From contig JBOGFI010000097.1 in assembly GCA_050743365.1 (NCBI GenBank), positions 1 through 23,549 on the forward strand: DNA of 23,549 nt, in the 5' to 3' direction. A model generated the notes under the pieces. That model was not told the origin of the DNA and did not search any database. It saw only the letters and a list, made by a program, of their open reading frames with translations. Shown one piece after another: positions 1 through 7,428 of this stretch (position 1 is the stretch's first letter; each line of letters starts with the position of its first letter). Position numbers and translations under genes: made by a program. This DNA is from JBOGFI01 sp050743365. GTDB taxonomy: Bacteria > Actinomycetota > Acidimicrobiia > IMCC26256 > JACDBD01.

Positions 1-10
1 GCCTCCAACC

Positions 11-446
11 ATGCGGGGGACGGTCGTCGCGGTCCTCGCGGCGGTCGCGCTGAGCGCCGTACGAGATGGACGGCAGCATCGCCGACCCGTCATCGCGGCG
101 TCCCATCTTGACCGTCGACAAACCCCAGCCCAACCACAACGGTGGGCAACTCGCCGTCGGGCCCGACGGTCTCCTCTATATCGGGCTCGGCGACGGCGAC
201 GGTTGCGCGGTCATCGGTGGGTTCGTTTACCGGGGCCACCGCATCCCGGACCTCGTCGGGGCCTACCTCTTCTCCGATTTCTGCGAAGGCCAGCTCCGGG
301 TCCTCCGGCGGGAGAACGGCGAAGTCGCGGTGGAGTGGCTCTTCGACCTCAGCGCGGCGAACGTGGCCGCCTTCGGGCAGGACAACGACGGCGAGATCTT
401 CGTGCTCTCGCAGGGCGACGGTCTGTTGCGCCTCGACCCCGTGTAG
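11..446 (+). pseudogene. Remnant of secreted PQQ-type (glucose/sorbosone) sugar dehydrogenase
   Basis: Intact relatives are secreted six-bladed beta-propellers of about 350-450 residues that oxidise sugars with PQQ. Here only pieces remain. From ATG 11 one frame reads a signal-peptide-like start (MRGTVVAVLAAVALSA). At about position 60 the similarity moves to another frame (ATG 66 onward), where the family segment NHNGGQLAVGPDGLLYIGLGDGDG appears in pieces (NHNGGQL, then GPDGLLYIGLGDGDG). This jumps directly to GGFVYRG...GAYLFSDFCEGQL, which in intact proteins lies more than 100 residues later. The C-terminus and stop at 444-446 look normal. I infer two deletions, one of them out of frame. 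The second junction sits at a ggcgacggcgacgg repeat, consistent with slippage, recombination or an assembly collapse. The short frame 66-446 could still be translated (126 aa) but could not form a full propeller. Confidence 0.6.
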
Positions 447-454
447 CGATTCTC

Positions 455-460
455 TACGAT
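455..460 (+). promoter_or_regulatory. Putative -10 box of the acyl-CoA dehydrogenase gene
   Basis: TACGAT fits the actinobacterial TANNNT -10 pattern. It lies 29 bases before ATG 490, leaving a leader of about 23 bases that contains the GGGGAG ribosome binding site. No clear -35 box is visible. The placement is plausible but the motif is short. Confidence 0.3.
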
Positions 461-489
461 GGCCGCACCGGCCGACGGGGAGATGCGTC

Positions 490-1758
490 ATGTTCGAGTG
501 GAGCGACGAGCACGCCATGATCCGCGACGCGGTGCGGCAGTTCGTGGAGAGCGAGATCCGACCCCGTCGAGAGGAGCTCGAGTTCGGCGACGTGCCCCCC
601 TACGACGTGCTGCGCACGATGTTCCGAACCTTCGGGCTCGACGCGCTGGCGCGGGAGCAGTTCAAGAAGCGCATCGAGCGGGAAAGAGAGGCCGCTGAGG
701 CGAGCGAAGCGAGTCCGAAGCTGGCGGAGGAGCGAGCGCCCGCGGCCGGGGTATCCCCGGCCGCAGCGAGCGACGACCGGGGAGATGGCGCCATGTTCAT
801 GATCCCCATTATCGAGCTGTGCCGGTGCTCGCCGGGGATGGTCACCGCGGTGGGCGTGAGCGCGGGGCTCACGCCGGCGGCGATCATGTCGAAGGGCACC
901 ATCGAGCAGAAGGAGCGCTGGGCCCTCGACCTCCTCACCCTCGACAAGGTCGGTGCCTGGGCGATCACCGAGCCCAACTCGGGGTCGGACGCCTTCGGCG
1001 GCATGCAGTCGAGCGCCCGGCGCGACGGCGACGAGTACGTCCTCAACGGCTCGAAGACGTTCATCACCAACGGGCCCTACGCCGACACCACCGTGTTCAT
1101 CTGCAAGCTCGACGAGGGCAACCCGCCCGACGACCGCAAGGTGCTCACGTTCGTGCTCGAGAAGAGCATGCCCGGCTTCGAGCAGTCGAAGCCGCTGCAC
1201 AAGATGGGCCTGCACTCGTCGCCGACCGGGCAGCTCTTCCTCACCGACGTGCGGGTCGGGCGGGACCGGCTGCTGGGCGAGACCGAGGACGCCCCCGCGG
1301 GGGGGCGCGAGGGCGCCAAGGCCACCTTCGTCATGGAGCGCACCGGCGTCGCCGCGATGGCCCTGGGCATCGTCGAGCGCTGCCTCGAGCTGTGCCTCGA
1401 CTACGCGAAGGAGCGGGTGCAGTTCGGGAAGCCCATCGGCGAGTACCAGCTGATCCAGCTCAAGCTGGCGAAGATGGAGGTGGCGCGGCTGAACCTCCAG
1501 AACCTGGTGTTCCGCCAGATCGAGATGTCGTCGGCGGGCGAGGTCATGAGCCTGGCCGAGGCGTCGGCGTGCAAGCTCTACGGCGCCCAGGCCGCGATGG
1601 AGGTGGCGCTCGAGGCGGTGCAGCTCTTCGGCGGCAACGGCTACATGGCCGAGTACGAGGTCGAGCAGCTCTGCCGCGACGCCAAGGTGCTCCAGATCTA
1701 CGCCGGCACCGACGAGATCCAGGTCTCGCAGATCGCCCGGAGCCTGCTGGCGGGCTGA
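490..1758 (+). CDS. Acyl-CoA dehydrogenase family protein
   Basis: A flavin-dependent enzyme of 422 aa that would introduce an alpha,beta double bond into an acyl-CoA thioester in the cytosol. ATG 490 is chosen because GGGGAG lies 8 bases upstream and the protein then begins in family style (MFEWSDEHAMIRDAVRQFVE). Visible family segments are AWAITEPNSGSDAF, NGSKTFITNGPYAD, FGKPIGEYQLIQ, QLFGGNGYMAEY and IYAGTDEIQ. The usual MCAD catalytic Glu in the last motif is Ala here. Glu283 in VMERTGV aligns with the helix-G base of isovaleryl- and long-chain-CoA dehydrogenases, so activity is probably retained. Residues about 66-97 are an Ala/Glu/Ser-rich stretch encoded by a palindromic repeat-like DNA insert. 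The substrate cannot be told. A GNAT gene follows after 6 bases, so the two are probably cotranscribed. Confidence 0.93.
   Translation: MFEWSDEHAMIRDAVRQFVESEIRPRREELEFGDVPPYDVLRTMFRTFGLDALAREQFKKRIEREREAAEASEASPKLAEERAPAAGVSPAAASDDRGDGAMFMIPIIELCRCSPGMVTAVGVSAGLTPAAIMSKGTIEQKERWALDLLTLDKVGAWAITEPNSGSDAFGGMQSSARRDGDEYVLNGSKTFITNGPYADTTVFICKLDEGNPPDDRKVLTFVLEKSMPGFEQSKPLHKMGLHSSPTGQLFLTDVRVGRDRLLGETEDAPAGGREGAKATFVMERTGVAAMALGIVERCLELCLDYAKERVQFGKPIGEYQLIQLKLAKMEVARLNLQNLVFRQIEMSSAGEVMSLAEASACKLYGAQAAMEVALEAVQLFGGNGYMAEYEVEQLCRDAKVLQIYAGTDEIQVSQIARSLLAG
688..780 (+). repeat. Palindromic repeat-like insert inside a coding region
   Basis: This segment contains a perfect 10-base inverted repeat (742-751 and 755-764, three-base loop TAT). 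It is preceded by a GCGAGCG...CCGAAG segment and followed by AGCGAGCGACGACC. The same order of parts (GCGAGCG, CCGAAG, a stem, then GAGCGAGTGCGACC) occurs at 20761-20812, but with a different stem sequence that still pairs. In the protein it encodes a low-complexity linker of about 31 residues in frame. The boundaries are approximate. Confidence 0.45.
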
Positions 1759-1764
1759 GCGACC

Positions 1765-2262
1765 GTGCGCCTCCGGCGAGCCATACCCGATGAAGCTGCC
1801 GACCTGACCGCGCTCGCGCTGCGCTCGAAGGCGTACTGGGGTTACGACGAGGAGTTCATGGACGCGTGCCGGGCCGAGCTGACCGTGAAGGCGACTGACG
1901 TCGACCGACTGCGGATCACGGTCGTGGAGGCCGAGGGCCGCATCGTCGGCTTCTTCGGCCTCGCCGGCGAACCACCGGAGGCCGACCTCGCCTTCATGTT
2001 CGTGGACCCCGAGTCGATCGGGCAGGGGGTCGGGCGTCGCCTGTGGGAGCACGCGGTCACCACCGCCAGGGCGCTCGGGTTCGAATACATCACCATCGAG
2101 TCCGATCCCGGCGCCGAGCCCTTCTACCGGCGGATGGGAGCCGTCCGGGTCGGGTCGGTTCCGTCGTTGTCGATTCCGGGCCGACTACTGCCGCAGCTGC
2201 ACTTCGAGGTCAGCCCGCCACGCAGACCTGGGGGAGCTCGCGACCGAGGTCGGGGCGCATGA
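1765..2262 (+). CDS. GNAT family N-acetyltransferase
   Basis: A protein of 165 aa with the GNAT fold, expected to transfer an acyl group from acetyl-CoA to an amine; the acceptor is unknown. The N-terminus MRLRRAIPDEAADLTALALRSK is a standard GNAT beginning. FMFVDPESIGQGVGRRLWEHAV carries the Q/RxxGxG/A acetyl-CoA binding motif as GQGVGRRLW. YITIESDPGAEPFYRRMGAV is the usual beta5-alpha4 end. The start is GTG 1765, only 6 bases after the acyl-CoA dehydrogenase stop, suggesting one operon. The last 53 bases overlap the 3' end of the convergent sulfatase gene. The C-terminal 20 or so residues after LHFEV are basic and poorly conserved in appearance, so they may be read-through of an ancestral stop. 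Confidence 0.88.
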   Translation: MRLRRAIPDEAADLTALALRSKAYWGYDEEFMDACRAELTVKATDVDRLRITVVEAEGRIVGFFGLAGEPPEADLAFMFVDPESIGQGVGRRLWEHAVTTARALGFEYITIESDPGAEPFYRRMGAVRVGSVPSLSIPGRLLPQLHFEVSPPRRPGGARDRGRGA

Positions 2263-3733
2263 CGTCGTTGAGCGTTGCCAGGAGGTCCTTCCGCTCCGAC
2301 TCGTACGCAGGATCGCGCCAGCGGTTGACGAGCTCGCCGGGGTCGTCGTCGAGGTCGTAGAGCTCGCCGCCGTCCGGGTTCTTGAGATCACGGGTGATCC
2401 GCCAGCGGCGGGTGGTGAGTGTCCGGAACTGGAGCATGCCGAGGGCGACGTCGTCCTCGGTAAGTACGTGCTCGCGGCGACCGCCGAGCAGCGAGCGGCC
2501 CTCGAATGTATCGGGCACCGGTGCGCCCGTCGCCTCGAGAAATGTGGGCGCGAGGTCGATCGTGCCGACGGGATCGTCGACGACCGCGCCCGACTCGAAC
2601 ACCGGCCCGCGCACGACGAGCGGGACGCGCACGAGGGCCTCGTAGTGGATCGGACCCTTGAGGACCATCTGGTGATCGCCCATGAAGTCGCCGTGGTCGG
2701 CGGTGAACGCCACGATTGTGTTGTCTGCGAGGTCGAGCAGTTCGAGGGTCTCCAAGATCCGGCCGACGTTGTGGTCGATCTGGGCGATCATCCCGTAGTA
2801 CCCGGCGAGGATGGTCAGCTGTTCTTCCTCGTTGAAGAGCGTCCAGCCGGGGTTGGCCCACTCGTACTTCGAACCCCGGAACCCTCGGGTCCACGCCTCG
2901 TGCATCGGTGGTTTGGTCTCGAACTCCTCCGGATGCGCCTCCGGCAGTACCGCCCGCATGTCGGCGGGGTCGTAGCGGTCGCACCACGGCCGGGGCGAGT
3001 CGAACGGGTGGTGCGGGTCGGCGAAGCTCACCCAGGCGAAGAAGGGCCGGTCGACGTGCCGGAGCCATTCGATCGCCCGGTCGGCGATCCAGGTCGTCGG
3101 ATGGTCCTCCTCGTGGACGTGGTTCCTCCACGTCTGGGTGTAGTCCCACGTCTTGCCGGCCGCCTCGGGCTGCATGAGTCGGAGTCGCTCGTTGCCCCGC
3201 TCACGGCCGTCGCGAAAGAGGTAGCGGGCGTAGTGGAGGCCGAACGGCGGCGGACCGAATCCCCAGTTCCATTGGCCGGCGCCGGGGGCGACGCGGATGT
3301 TGTGGACGTCGGTGACCATCTCGGCGTGCTCGAACCCGAGGTACGGGCCGTGCCAGTCGGGCGGGACGAGCGCGGAGTCGACGACCGCCTCGACATTCCC
3401 CGTGGGGTAGTCGGGGAAGTAGGACGCAAAGTGCCCCTTGCCGATCAGTGCGGTGGCGTGGCCGGCCTGGCTCAGGTGGGTGGCGACGGAGTCCGCGACC
3501 GCCTCGGCGGGAAGGTCGATGCCGTTGCAGATCACGCCGTGCGTGCTCGGGTGGGTGCCGGTGAGGATGGTCGCACGGGCGGGCTGGCAGAACGGGTTCT
3601 GGGTCCGGCAGCGGGTGAACGTCGTGCCCTGGCTCGCGAGCGAGTCGAGCGCGGGCGTTGCGTCCAGCGGGTCGCCGTAGGCGCCGAGCGTGGTGGCCTT
3701 GTGCTGATCGGTGGTGATCAAGAGCACGTTCAC
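2210..3733 (-). CDS. Sulfatase / phosphonate monoester hydrolase-like enzyme
   Basis: A protein of 507 aa of the alkaline phosphatase superfamily, expected to hydrolyse sulfate (or phosphate/phosphonate) esters. The N-terminus NVLLITTDQHKATTLGAYG gives the metal-binding D9-Q10 pair, as in choline-sulfatase and phosphonate monoester hydrolase relatives. NPFCQPARATILTG contains the C-x-P-x-R signature. Cys49 would be converted to formylglycine by FGE or an anaerobic maturase, neither of which is in this window. FTADHGDFMGDH and KGPIHYEALVRVPLVVRGP are further family blocks. No signal peptide is present, so it is probably cytosolic. The start is GTG 3733. It is divergent from aat with a 14-base gap, and its end overlaps the GNAT gene by 53 bases. 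The substrate is unknown. Confidence 0.92.
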   Translation of the reverse strand: MNVLLITTDQHKATTLGAYGDPLDATPALDSLASQGTTFTRCRTQNPFCQPARATILTGTHPSTHGVICNGIDLPAEAVADSVATHLSQAGHATALIGKGHFASYFPDYPTGNVEAVVDSALVPPDWHGPYLGFEHAEMVTDVHNIRVAPGAGQWNWGFGPPPFGLHYARYLFRDGRERGNERLRLMQPEAAGKTWDYTQTWRNHVHEEDHPTTWIADRAIEWLRHVDRPFFAWVSFADPHHPFDSPRPWCDRYDPADMRAVLPEAHPEEFETKPPMHEAWTRGFRGSKYEWANPGWTLFNEEEQLTILAGYYGMIAQIDHNVGRILETLELLDLADNTIVAFTADHGDFMGDHQMVLKGPIHYEALVRVPLVVRGPVFESGAVVDDPVGTIDLAPTFLEATGAPVPDTFEGRSLLGGRREHVLTEDDVALGMLQFRTLTTRRWRITRDLKNPDGGELYDLDDDPGELVNRWRDPAYESERKDLLATLNDVMRPDLGRELPQVCVAG

Positions 3734-3747
3734 GCCGACAGGGTGCC

Positions 3748-4434
3748 ATGCTCGGCGGGATGCCGGTCGAGCCGCCGCCGACCACGTGGGACCTGCCGCC
3801 GGGCGCCGCCGCGGACGAGCACGAGATCGCCGGGATCGGCGCCGACCTCGAGCCCGGCACGCTGCTCGCGGCGTACCGCACGGGCCTGTTCCCGATGCGA
3901 CTCGGCGCGGCAGGGCCGATCGGGTGGTGGTCGCCCGATCCCCGCGGGGTCATACCCCTCGACGGTCTGCACGTCAGCCGGTCGCTGCGTCGGTCGATCA
4001 AGCGGTTCGAGGTGCGCGTCGACACCGCGTTCGAGGACGTGATGCGCGGCTGCGCCGACCGGCGGCGTCCGGGCGGCTGGATCGACGACACCTTCGTGGC
4101 CGCGTACGCGCGGCTGCACGGGCTCGGTTGGGCCCACAGCGTGGAGGCGTGGTCGGCGGACGGCCGGCTCGCGGGCGGCGTCTACGGCGTGGCGATCGGC
4201 GGCTTGTTCGCCGCCGAGTCGATGTTCTACCGGGTCGGCGACGCGGGGAAGGTGGCGCTCGTTGCCCTCGTCGAGCGCCTACGCGACGCGGGCGCCCGCA
4301 TCCTCGACGTTCAGTGGACGACGCCCCACCTCGTGTCGCTGGGTGCCGTCGACGTCGCTCGCGACCGCTACCTGGAGATGCTCGCCGAGGCGGTCGCGCA
4401 GCCGATCGACGTGTTCGCCGGACCCGTGATGTGA
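3748..4434 (+). CDS. aat: Leucyl/phenylalanyl-tRNA--protein transferase
   Basis: Aat moves Leu or Phe from aminoacyl-tRNA to the N-terminal Arg or Lys of proteins, marking them for ClpS/ClpAP degradation in the bacterial N-end rule. The 228-aa length is normal. The family blocks are clear: GADLEPGTLLAAYRTGLFPM, WWSPDPRGVIPLDGLHVSRSLRR, GGWIDDTFVAAYARLHGLGWAHSVEAW (given in parts: GGWIDDTF, LHGLGWAHSVE), GGVYGVAIGGLFAAESMF and DVQWTTPHLVSLGA. ATG 3748 is used here, but ATG 3760 (MPVEPPPTTWDLPPG) also looks like a family start. It is divergently oriented to the sulfatase, with too little space for two separate ordinary promoters. Confidence 0.95.
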   Translation: MLGGMPVEPPPTTWDLPPGAAADEHEIAGIGADLEPGTLLAAYRTGLFPMRLGAAGPIGWWSPDPRGVIPLDGLHVSRSLRRSIKRFEVRVDTAFEDVMRGCADRRRPGGWIDDTFVAAYARLHGLGWAHSVEAWSADGRLAGGVYGVAIGGLFAAESMFYRVGDAGKVALVALVERLRDAGARILDVQWTTPHLVSLGAVDVARDRYLEMLAEAVAQPIDVFAGPVM

Positions 4435-4443
4435 TGGGTCGTG

Positions 4444-4794
4444 ATGAACGGCGTCGTCGAGCGCTACCTGAAGTGCATCGTCGCCCGCGACTGGGACGGC
4501 TTGCGCGAGTGCCTGGCCGGCGACGTCGTCCGGGTCGGGCCCTACGGTGACCGCTACGAGGGAAGGGACGCGTACCTCGCGTTCATCGCCGAGACGATGC
4601 CCAGGCTGCGCGGCTACCGGATGCGGGTCGACCGGGTGACCTATGCGAGCGACGCGCTGGCGTTCGCCGAGCTGAGCGAGACGGTCGAGATGGACGGCGA
4701 GCACAAGGTCACACCCGAGGCGCTCGTGTTCGACCTCGACGCCGACGGCCGTATCGCCCACATCGAGATCTTCATCCAAACCCCAAGTCCATGA
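4444..4794 (+). CDS. NTF2/SnoaL-like domain protein
   Basis: A protein of 116 aa with the cone-shaped alpha+beta barrel pattern of the NTF2-like superfamily. It starts with MNGVVERYLKCIVARDWDGL, has YEGRDAYLAFIAETMP in the middle and ends with FDLDADGRIAHIEIFIQTP. Members include small hydrolases, isomerases and pure binding proteins, so the function is open. The key acidic pair of limonene-epoxide hydrolases is not obvious. It begins about 9 bases after aat and is probably cotranscribed. GTG 4441 immediately before ATG 4444 is an equally possible start. Confidence 0.8.
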   Translation: MNGVVERYLKCIVARDWDGLRECLAGDVVRVGPYGDRYEGRDAYLAFIAETMPRLRGYRMRVDRVTYASDALAFAELSETVEMDGEHKVTPEALVFDLDADGRIAHIEIFIQTPSP

Positions 4795-4807
4795 TGCGTT
4801 GAGAGAG

Positions 4808-4820
4808 CGCGCTCAGCGCG
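4808..4820. other. Small hairpin between two convergent genes
   Basis: The 48-base gap between the convergent NTF2-like and diiron genes holds CGCG-CTCAG-CGCG, a short hairpin. It has no T-run on either side, so a role as bidirectional terminator is only a possibility. Confidence 0.2.
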
Positions 4821-4842
4821 ATCGGTGCACGCATCGACGTCG

Positions 4843-5742
4843 TCAGCTCGCGGCGGCGGAGCGGTCCCGGGCAACCTCGTCGAAGGCCTCGTACTCCTGG
4901 CTGGTGTCGGTGGCGTTCTCGTACTGGATCACGCCGATCTCGGTGAACCGCTCGCGCAGCCAACCGTCGCCGGCGTCGAGCAGCCCCAGCTTCTTGCAGT
5001 TGGGGACGATCTTCGAGAACAGCGCCGCCTGGAAGGGGTTGTTGGCCATCTGGCGAATCCCGAGCAGGAACTCGGTGACTGTCTTGCGGTCGACCCCCAT
5101 CCTCTCCCAGACCGCGTGCATCATCAGCCGGTCACGCATCCGGGTGGCCGCCTCGAACGCGAACTCCTGACGCTCGCGCAGCTCCTCGGCGCCGAGGCCG
5201 GCGTAGTACTCCTGGAGGGACAGCACCCCGAACGCGACGTGCCGGGCCTCGTCCATCACCTGGCTGGCGGCGTAGTACTTGGCGTCGATCCACGGCGTGG
5301 TCTCGACGATCTTGGCTGTGCAGACGAGCGCGCCCTGCTCGCCGTGGAGGAACTGGCTCATGCGCCAGTTGAGGGCCTCGACCTGGAACGTCGTCCACTC
5401 CCGCTTGCCCCAGCCCTTCACGGGCGAGCCGGCGATGTCGGCCATCCGCTGCTGGATGGCCGCCGCCGCCGGCGCCATCTCGAGGGCGACCTTCTCGGGG
5501 TCGACTGGCGTCGACCAGTCGAGGTCGGTGCTGCCGTTCCACTGGGACGTCTTGGCCTTCTCGTAGAGCTTGCCCAGCCCGCGGCGGCTGGGCTCGTAGT
5601 CCCAAGTGAAGATGGCGTCGCCGCGTGCCGGAGTCGGATACGTGCGCTCGCCGAAGTCGGTCTCGTCGTCGGCCAGGATCGACTCGACGTCGTTGACGTC
5701 GGCCCGCCCGAGGAACTGCCGGTCGGTGGTGGTCCGGCTCAT
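4843..5742 (-). CDS. Ferritin-like / diiron-type oxygenase family protein
   Basis: A protein of 299 aa with helical, Trp/Glu-rich sequence and half of a diiron signature. Glu135 lies in FLHGEQGALVCTAK, and E165-x-x-H168 lies in QVMDEARHVAFGVL, the spacing expected for neighbouring helices of ferritin-like and ribonucleotide reductase-like proteins. I do not see an equally clear second E...ExxH pair, so iron binding and oxygen activation are inferred, not shown. It is not a standard RNR beta subunit or AurF. No signal peptide or membrane segment is seen. ATG 5742 is chosen because GGAGGAG lies 6 bases upstream and the next upstream part of the frame is unlike protein. It is divergent from the ArsC-like gene, with a shared symmetric promoter between them. 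Confidence 0.8.
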   Translation of the reverse strand: MSRTTTDRQFLGRADVNDVESILADDETDFGERTYPTPARGDAIFTWDYEPSRRGLGKLYEKAKTSQWNGSTDLDWSTPVDPEKVALEMAPAAAAIQQRMADIAGSPVKGWGKREWTTFQVEALNWRMSQFLHGEQGALVCTAKIVETTPWIDAKYYAASQVMDEARHVAFGVLSLQEYYAGLGAEELRERQEFAFEAATRMRDRLMMHAVWERMGVDRKTVTEFLLGIRQMANNPFQAALFSKIVPNCKKLGLLDAGDGWLRERFTEIGVIQYENATDTSQEYEAFDEVARDRSAAAS

Positions 5743-5769
5743 GACGCTCTCCTCCACTCGCTTGCTCCA

Positions 5770-5779
5770 ACGGTACCCT
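5770..5779. promoter_or_regulatory. Symmetric -10 element serving two divergent genes
   Basis: ACGGTACCCT reads TACCCT (5774-5779) on the plus strand, 8 bases before GTG 5788 of the ArsC-like gene, and TACCGT (5775-5770) on the minus strand, 27 bases before ATG 5742. Both fit TANNNT and share the central TA. The plus-strand gene would be leaderless. The minus-strand gene would have a leader of about 20 bases with a good ribosome binding site. Near-identical 10-mers occur at 13665 and 18111. Confidence 0.45.
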
Positions 5780-5787
5780 TCGAGGGC

Positions 5788-6140
5788 GTGAACGAGATCC
5801 TGGTGTTCCACAACCCGAGCTGCAGCAAGTCCCGGGCGCGCTCGAGATCCTGCGCGACCGCGGGGTCGAGGCCGACGTGGTCGAGTACCTGAAGGCGCCG
5901 CCCGACCGCGCCGCCCTCGAGCGGATCGTCGACGCCGTCCCCGACCCACCCGCCGAGCTCGTCCGCAAGGACAAGCGCTTCGAGGAGCTGGGCCTGGACG
6001 CCGACGACTACGTCGACCGCGAAGCGGTGATAACACTCCTGTCGGAGCATCCCGAGCTGATGCAGCGTCCGGTCGTCTTCAAGGGGGATCGGGCGGTGAT
6101 CGGTCGCCCGTCCGACAAGGTGCTGGAACTCCTCGACTGA
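5788..6140 (+). pseudogene. ArsC/Spx-family thioredoxin-fold reductase, frameshifted
   Basis: The family is arsenate reductase (glutaredoxin type), about 115-118 aa. GTG 5788 opens a frame reading NEILVFHNPSCSKSR, with the CxxS active site typical of ArsC. The continuation expected for the family (GALEILRDRGVEADVVEYLK) is present but one base out of frame, from about 5837 onward. The second frame then runs cleanly through APPDRAALERIVDAVPDPP, FEELGLDADDYVDREAV, HPELMQRPVVFKGDRAVIGRP and the stop at 6138-6140. One missing base near the GGG at 5834-5836 explains everything. This may be a sequencing error or a real recent mutation; the remainder is undamaged. It lies 13 bases before the next acyl-CoA dehydrogenase, so they probably form an operon. 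Confidence 0.82.
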
Positions 6141-6153
6141 AGGAGGTCACGAA

Positions 6154-7428
6154 ATGGCTGTCGTCACCGAGGAGCTGGTCCGGGACGAGGTCAGGGCCTG
6201 GCTGAAGGAGGCCTGGGACCCCGACATCACCGTGGCGGAGTGGTGGGACCGCTTGGCCGAGTCGGGGTGGGCCATGCCCCACTGGCCCGAGGACTGCTTC
6301 GGCCGTGGCCTCCCGCGCGAGCTCGCCGGCGTCGTGAGCGAAGAGATCGCCGCCGCCGGCGCCATCGGGCCGCCCTCGGGCCTCGGTGTGCTGCTGGCGG
6401 CGCCGACGATCCTCGTGCATGGCACCGACGACCAGAAGCGCCGCTACATCCGTCCCATCCTCAACGGGGAGGAGGGGTGGTGCCAGCTGTTCAGCGAGCC
6501 GGGCGCCGGCTCCGACCTCGCCAGCCTCCAGTGCAAGGCCGACCGCGACGGCGACGAGTGGATCATCAACGGCCAGAAGGTGTGGACGTCGGGCGCACAG
6601 ACTGCCGACCTCGGCATGCTCATCGCCCGCACCGACCCCGACGCGCCCAAGCACAAGGGCATCACCTACTTCGCCATCGAGATGGACCAGCCCGGCGTCG
6701 AGATCCGGCCGCTACGCGAGATGACGGGCCGGGCACTCTTCAACGAGGTGTTCTTCGACGACGCCCGCGTGCCCGACTCGGCCCGCATCGGCGGTCTCGA
6801 CGAGGGCTGGGCCGTCGCCAACACCACGCTCGCCAACGAGCGGGCCGGGCTCGGCAGCGGCGGCAGCGGCGCGGTCGGCGGCGCCGCGCCGGGTGCGAAG
6901 GCCCGCATGCTCGGGAAGCGCGTCGGTGACGTGGTGGCGGCGCCGCGCGCCGGAGTCGCGGGGTCGGGCTCCGGACGTTCGGCGCACATGCTGCTCGACC
7001 TGGCACGCCAGGAGGGCTGCGCCGACGACCGGCGCGTCCGGCAGCGCCTCGCGCAGCTGTACACCCTCACCGAGATCGGCAAGTACACGGCGCTGCGGGC
7101 CCGAGCGGCCAAGGCCGCGGGCCGCGCCCCCGGGCCCGAGGCCAACACCGCCAAGCTCCTGATGAGCCGCATCACCCGGCTGTCCCGCGATCTCGGCCTC
7201 CAGGTCATCGGTGCCCGAGGCATGCTCATGGGCAGGGACGCCCCTCTCCACGGGGCCCTCCAGGAGATGGCGCTCTTCGCACCGGCGGTATCGATCTACG
7301 GCGGCAGCGACGAGATCCAGAAGAACATCATCGGTGAACGCGTGCTCGGCCTCCCCAAGGAGCCGGGACCTGACAAGGCCACGCCGTTCCGCGACCTGAG
7401 AGTCGGGACGCAACGCCCCGGGGCGTGA
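6154..7428 (+). CDS. Acyl-CoA dehydrogenase (FadE-type)
   Basis: A cytosolic flavoenzyme of 424 aa that would oxidise an acyl-CoA in beta-oxidation or a related catabolic route. Blocks seen are WWDRLAESGWAMPHWPED, CQLFSEPGAGSDLASL, WIINGQKVWTSGAQ, REMTGRALFNEVFFDDARVP and a C-terminal YGGSDEIQKNIIGERVLGLPKEP typical of actinobacterial FadE proteins. The classic C-terminal catalytic Glu is Gly here. Glu229 in LANERAGL is the likely alternative base. Residues about 233-270 are Gly/Ala-rich and probably a loop. The ribosome binding site AAGGAGGTC is strong. Its last four bases overlap the start of the AlaX-like gene (GTGA), indicating translational coupling. The two acyl-CoA dehydrogenases in this window are different subfamilies, not a duplication. 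Confidence 0.94.
   Translation: MAVVTEELVRDEVRAWLKEAWDPDITVAEWWDRLAESGWAMPHWPEDCFGRGLPRELAGVVSEEIAAAGAIGPPSGLGVLLAAPTILVHGTDDQKRRYIRPILNGEEGWCQLFSEPGAGSDLASLQCKADRDGDEWIINGQKVWTSGAQTADLGMLIARTDPDAPKHKGITYFAIEMDQPGVEIRPLREMTGRALFNEVFFDDARVPDSARIGGLDEGWAVANTTLANERAGLGSGGSGAVGGAAPGAKARMLGKRVGDVVAAPRAGVAGSGSGRSAHMLLDLARQEGCADDRRVRQRLAQLYTLTEIGKYTALRARAAKAAGRAPGPEANTAKLLMSRITRLSRDLGLQVIGARGMLMGRDAPLHGALQEMALFAPAVSIYGGSDEIQKNIIGERVLGLPKEPGPDKATPFRDLRVGTQRPGA

Noticed and set aside
142..489. N-terminal extension of the acyl-CoA dehydrogenase frame back to 142
   Set aside because: The extension is Ser/Thr-rich out-of-frame translation of the sugar dehydrogenase remnant; ATG 490 has a ribosome binding site and a family-like start.
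454..2052. 532-codon open frame opposite the first acyl-CoA dehydrogenase
   Set aside because: Shadow frame; the plus-strand protein has unmistakable family motifs.
2468..4042. Long open frame on the plus strand opposite the sulfatase
   Set aside because: It is the antisense shadow of the sulfatase gene, caused by high GC; it has no domain-like sequence.
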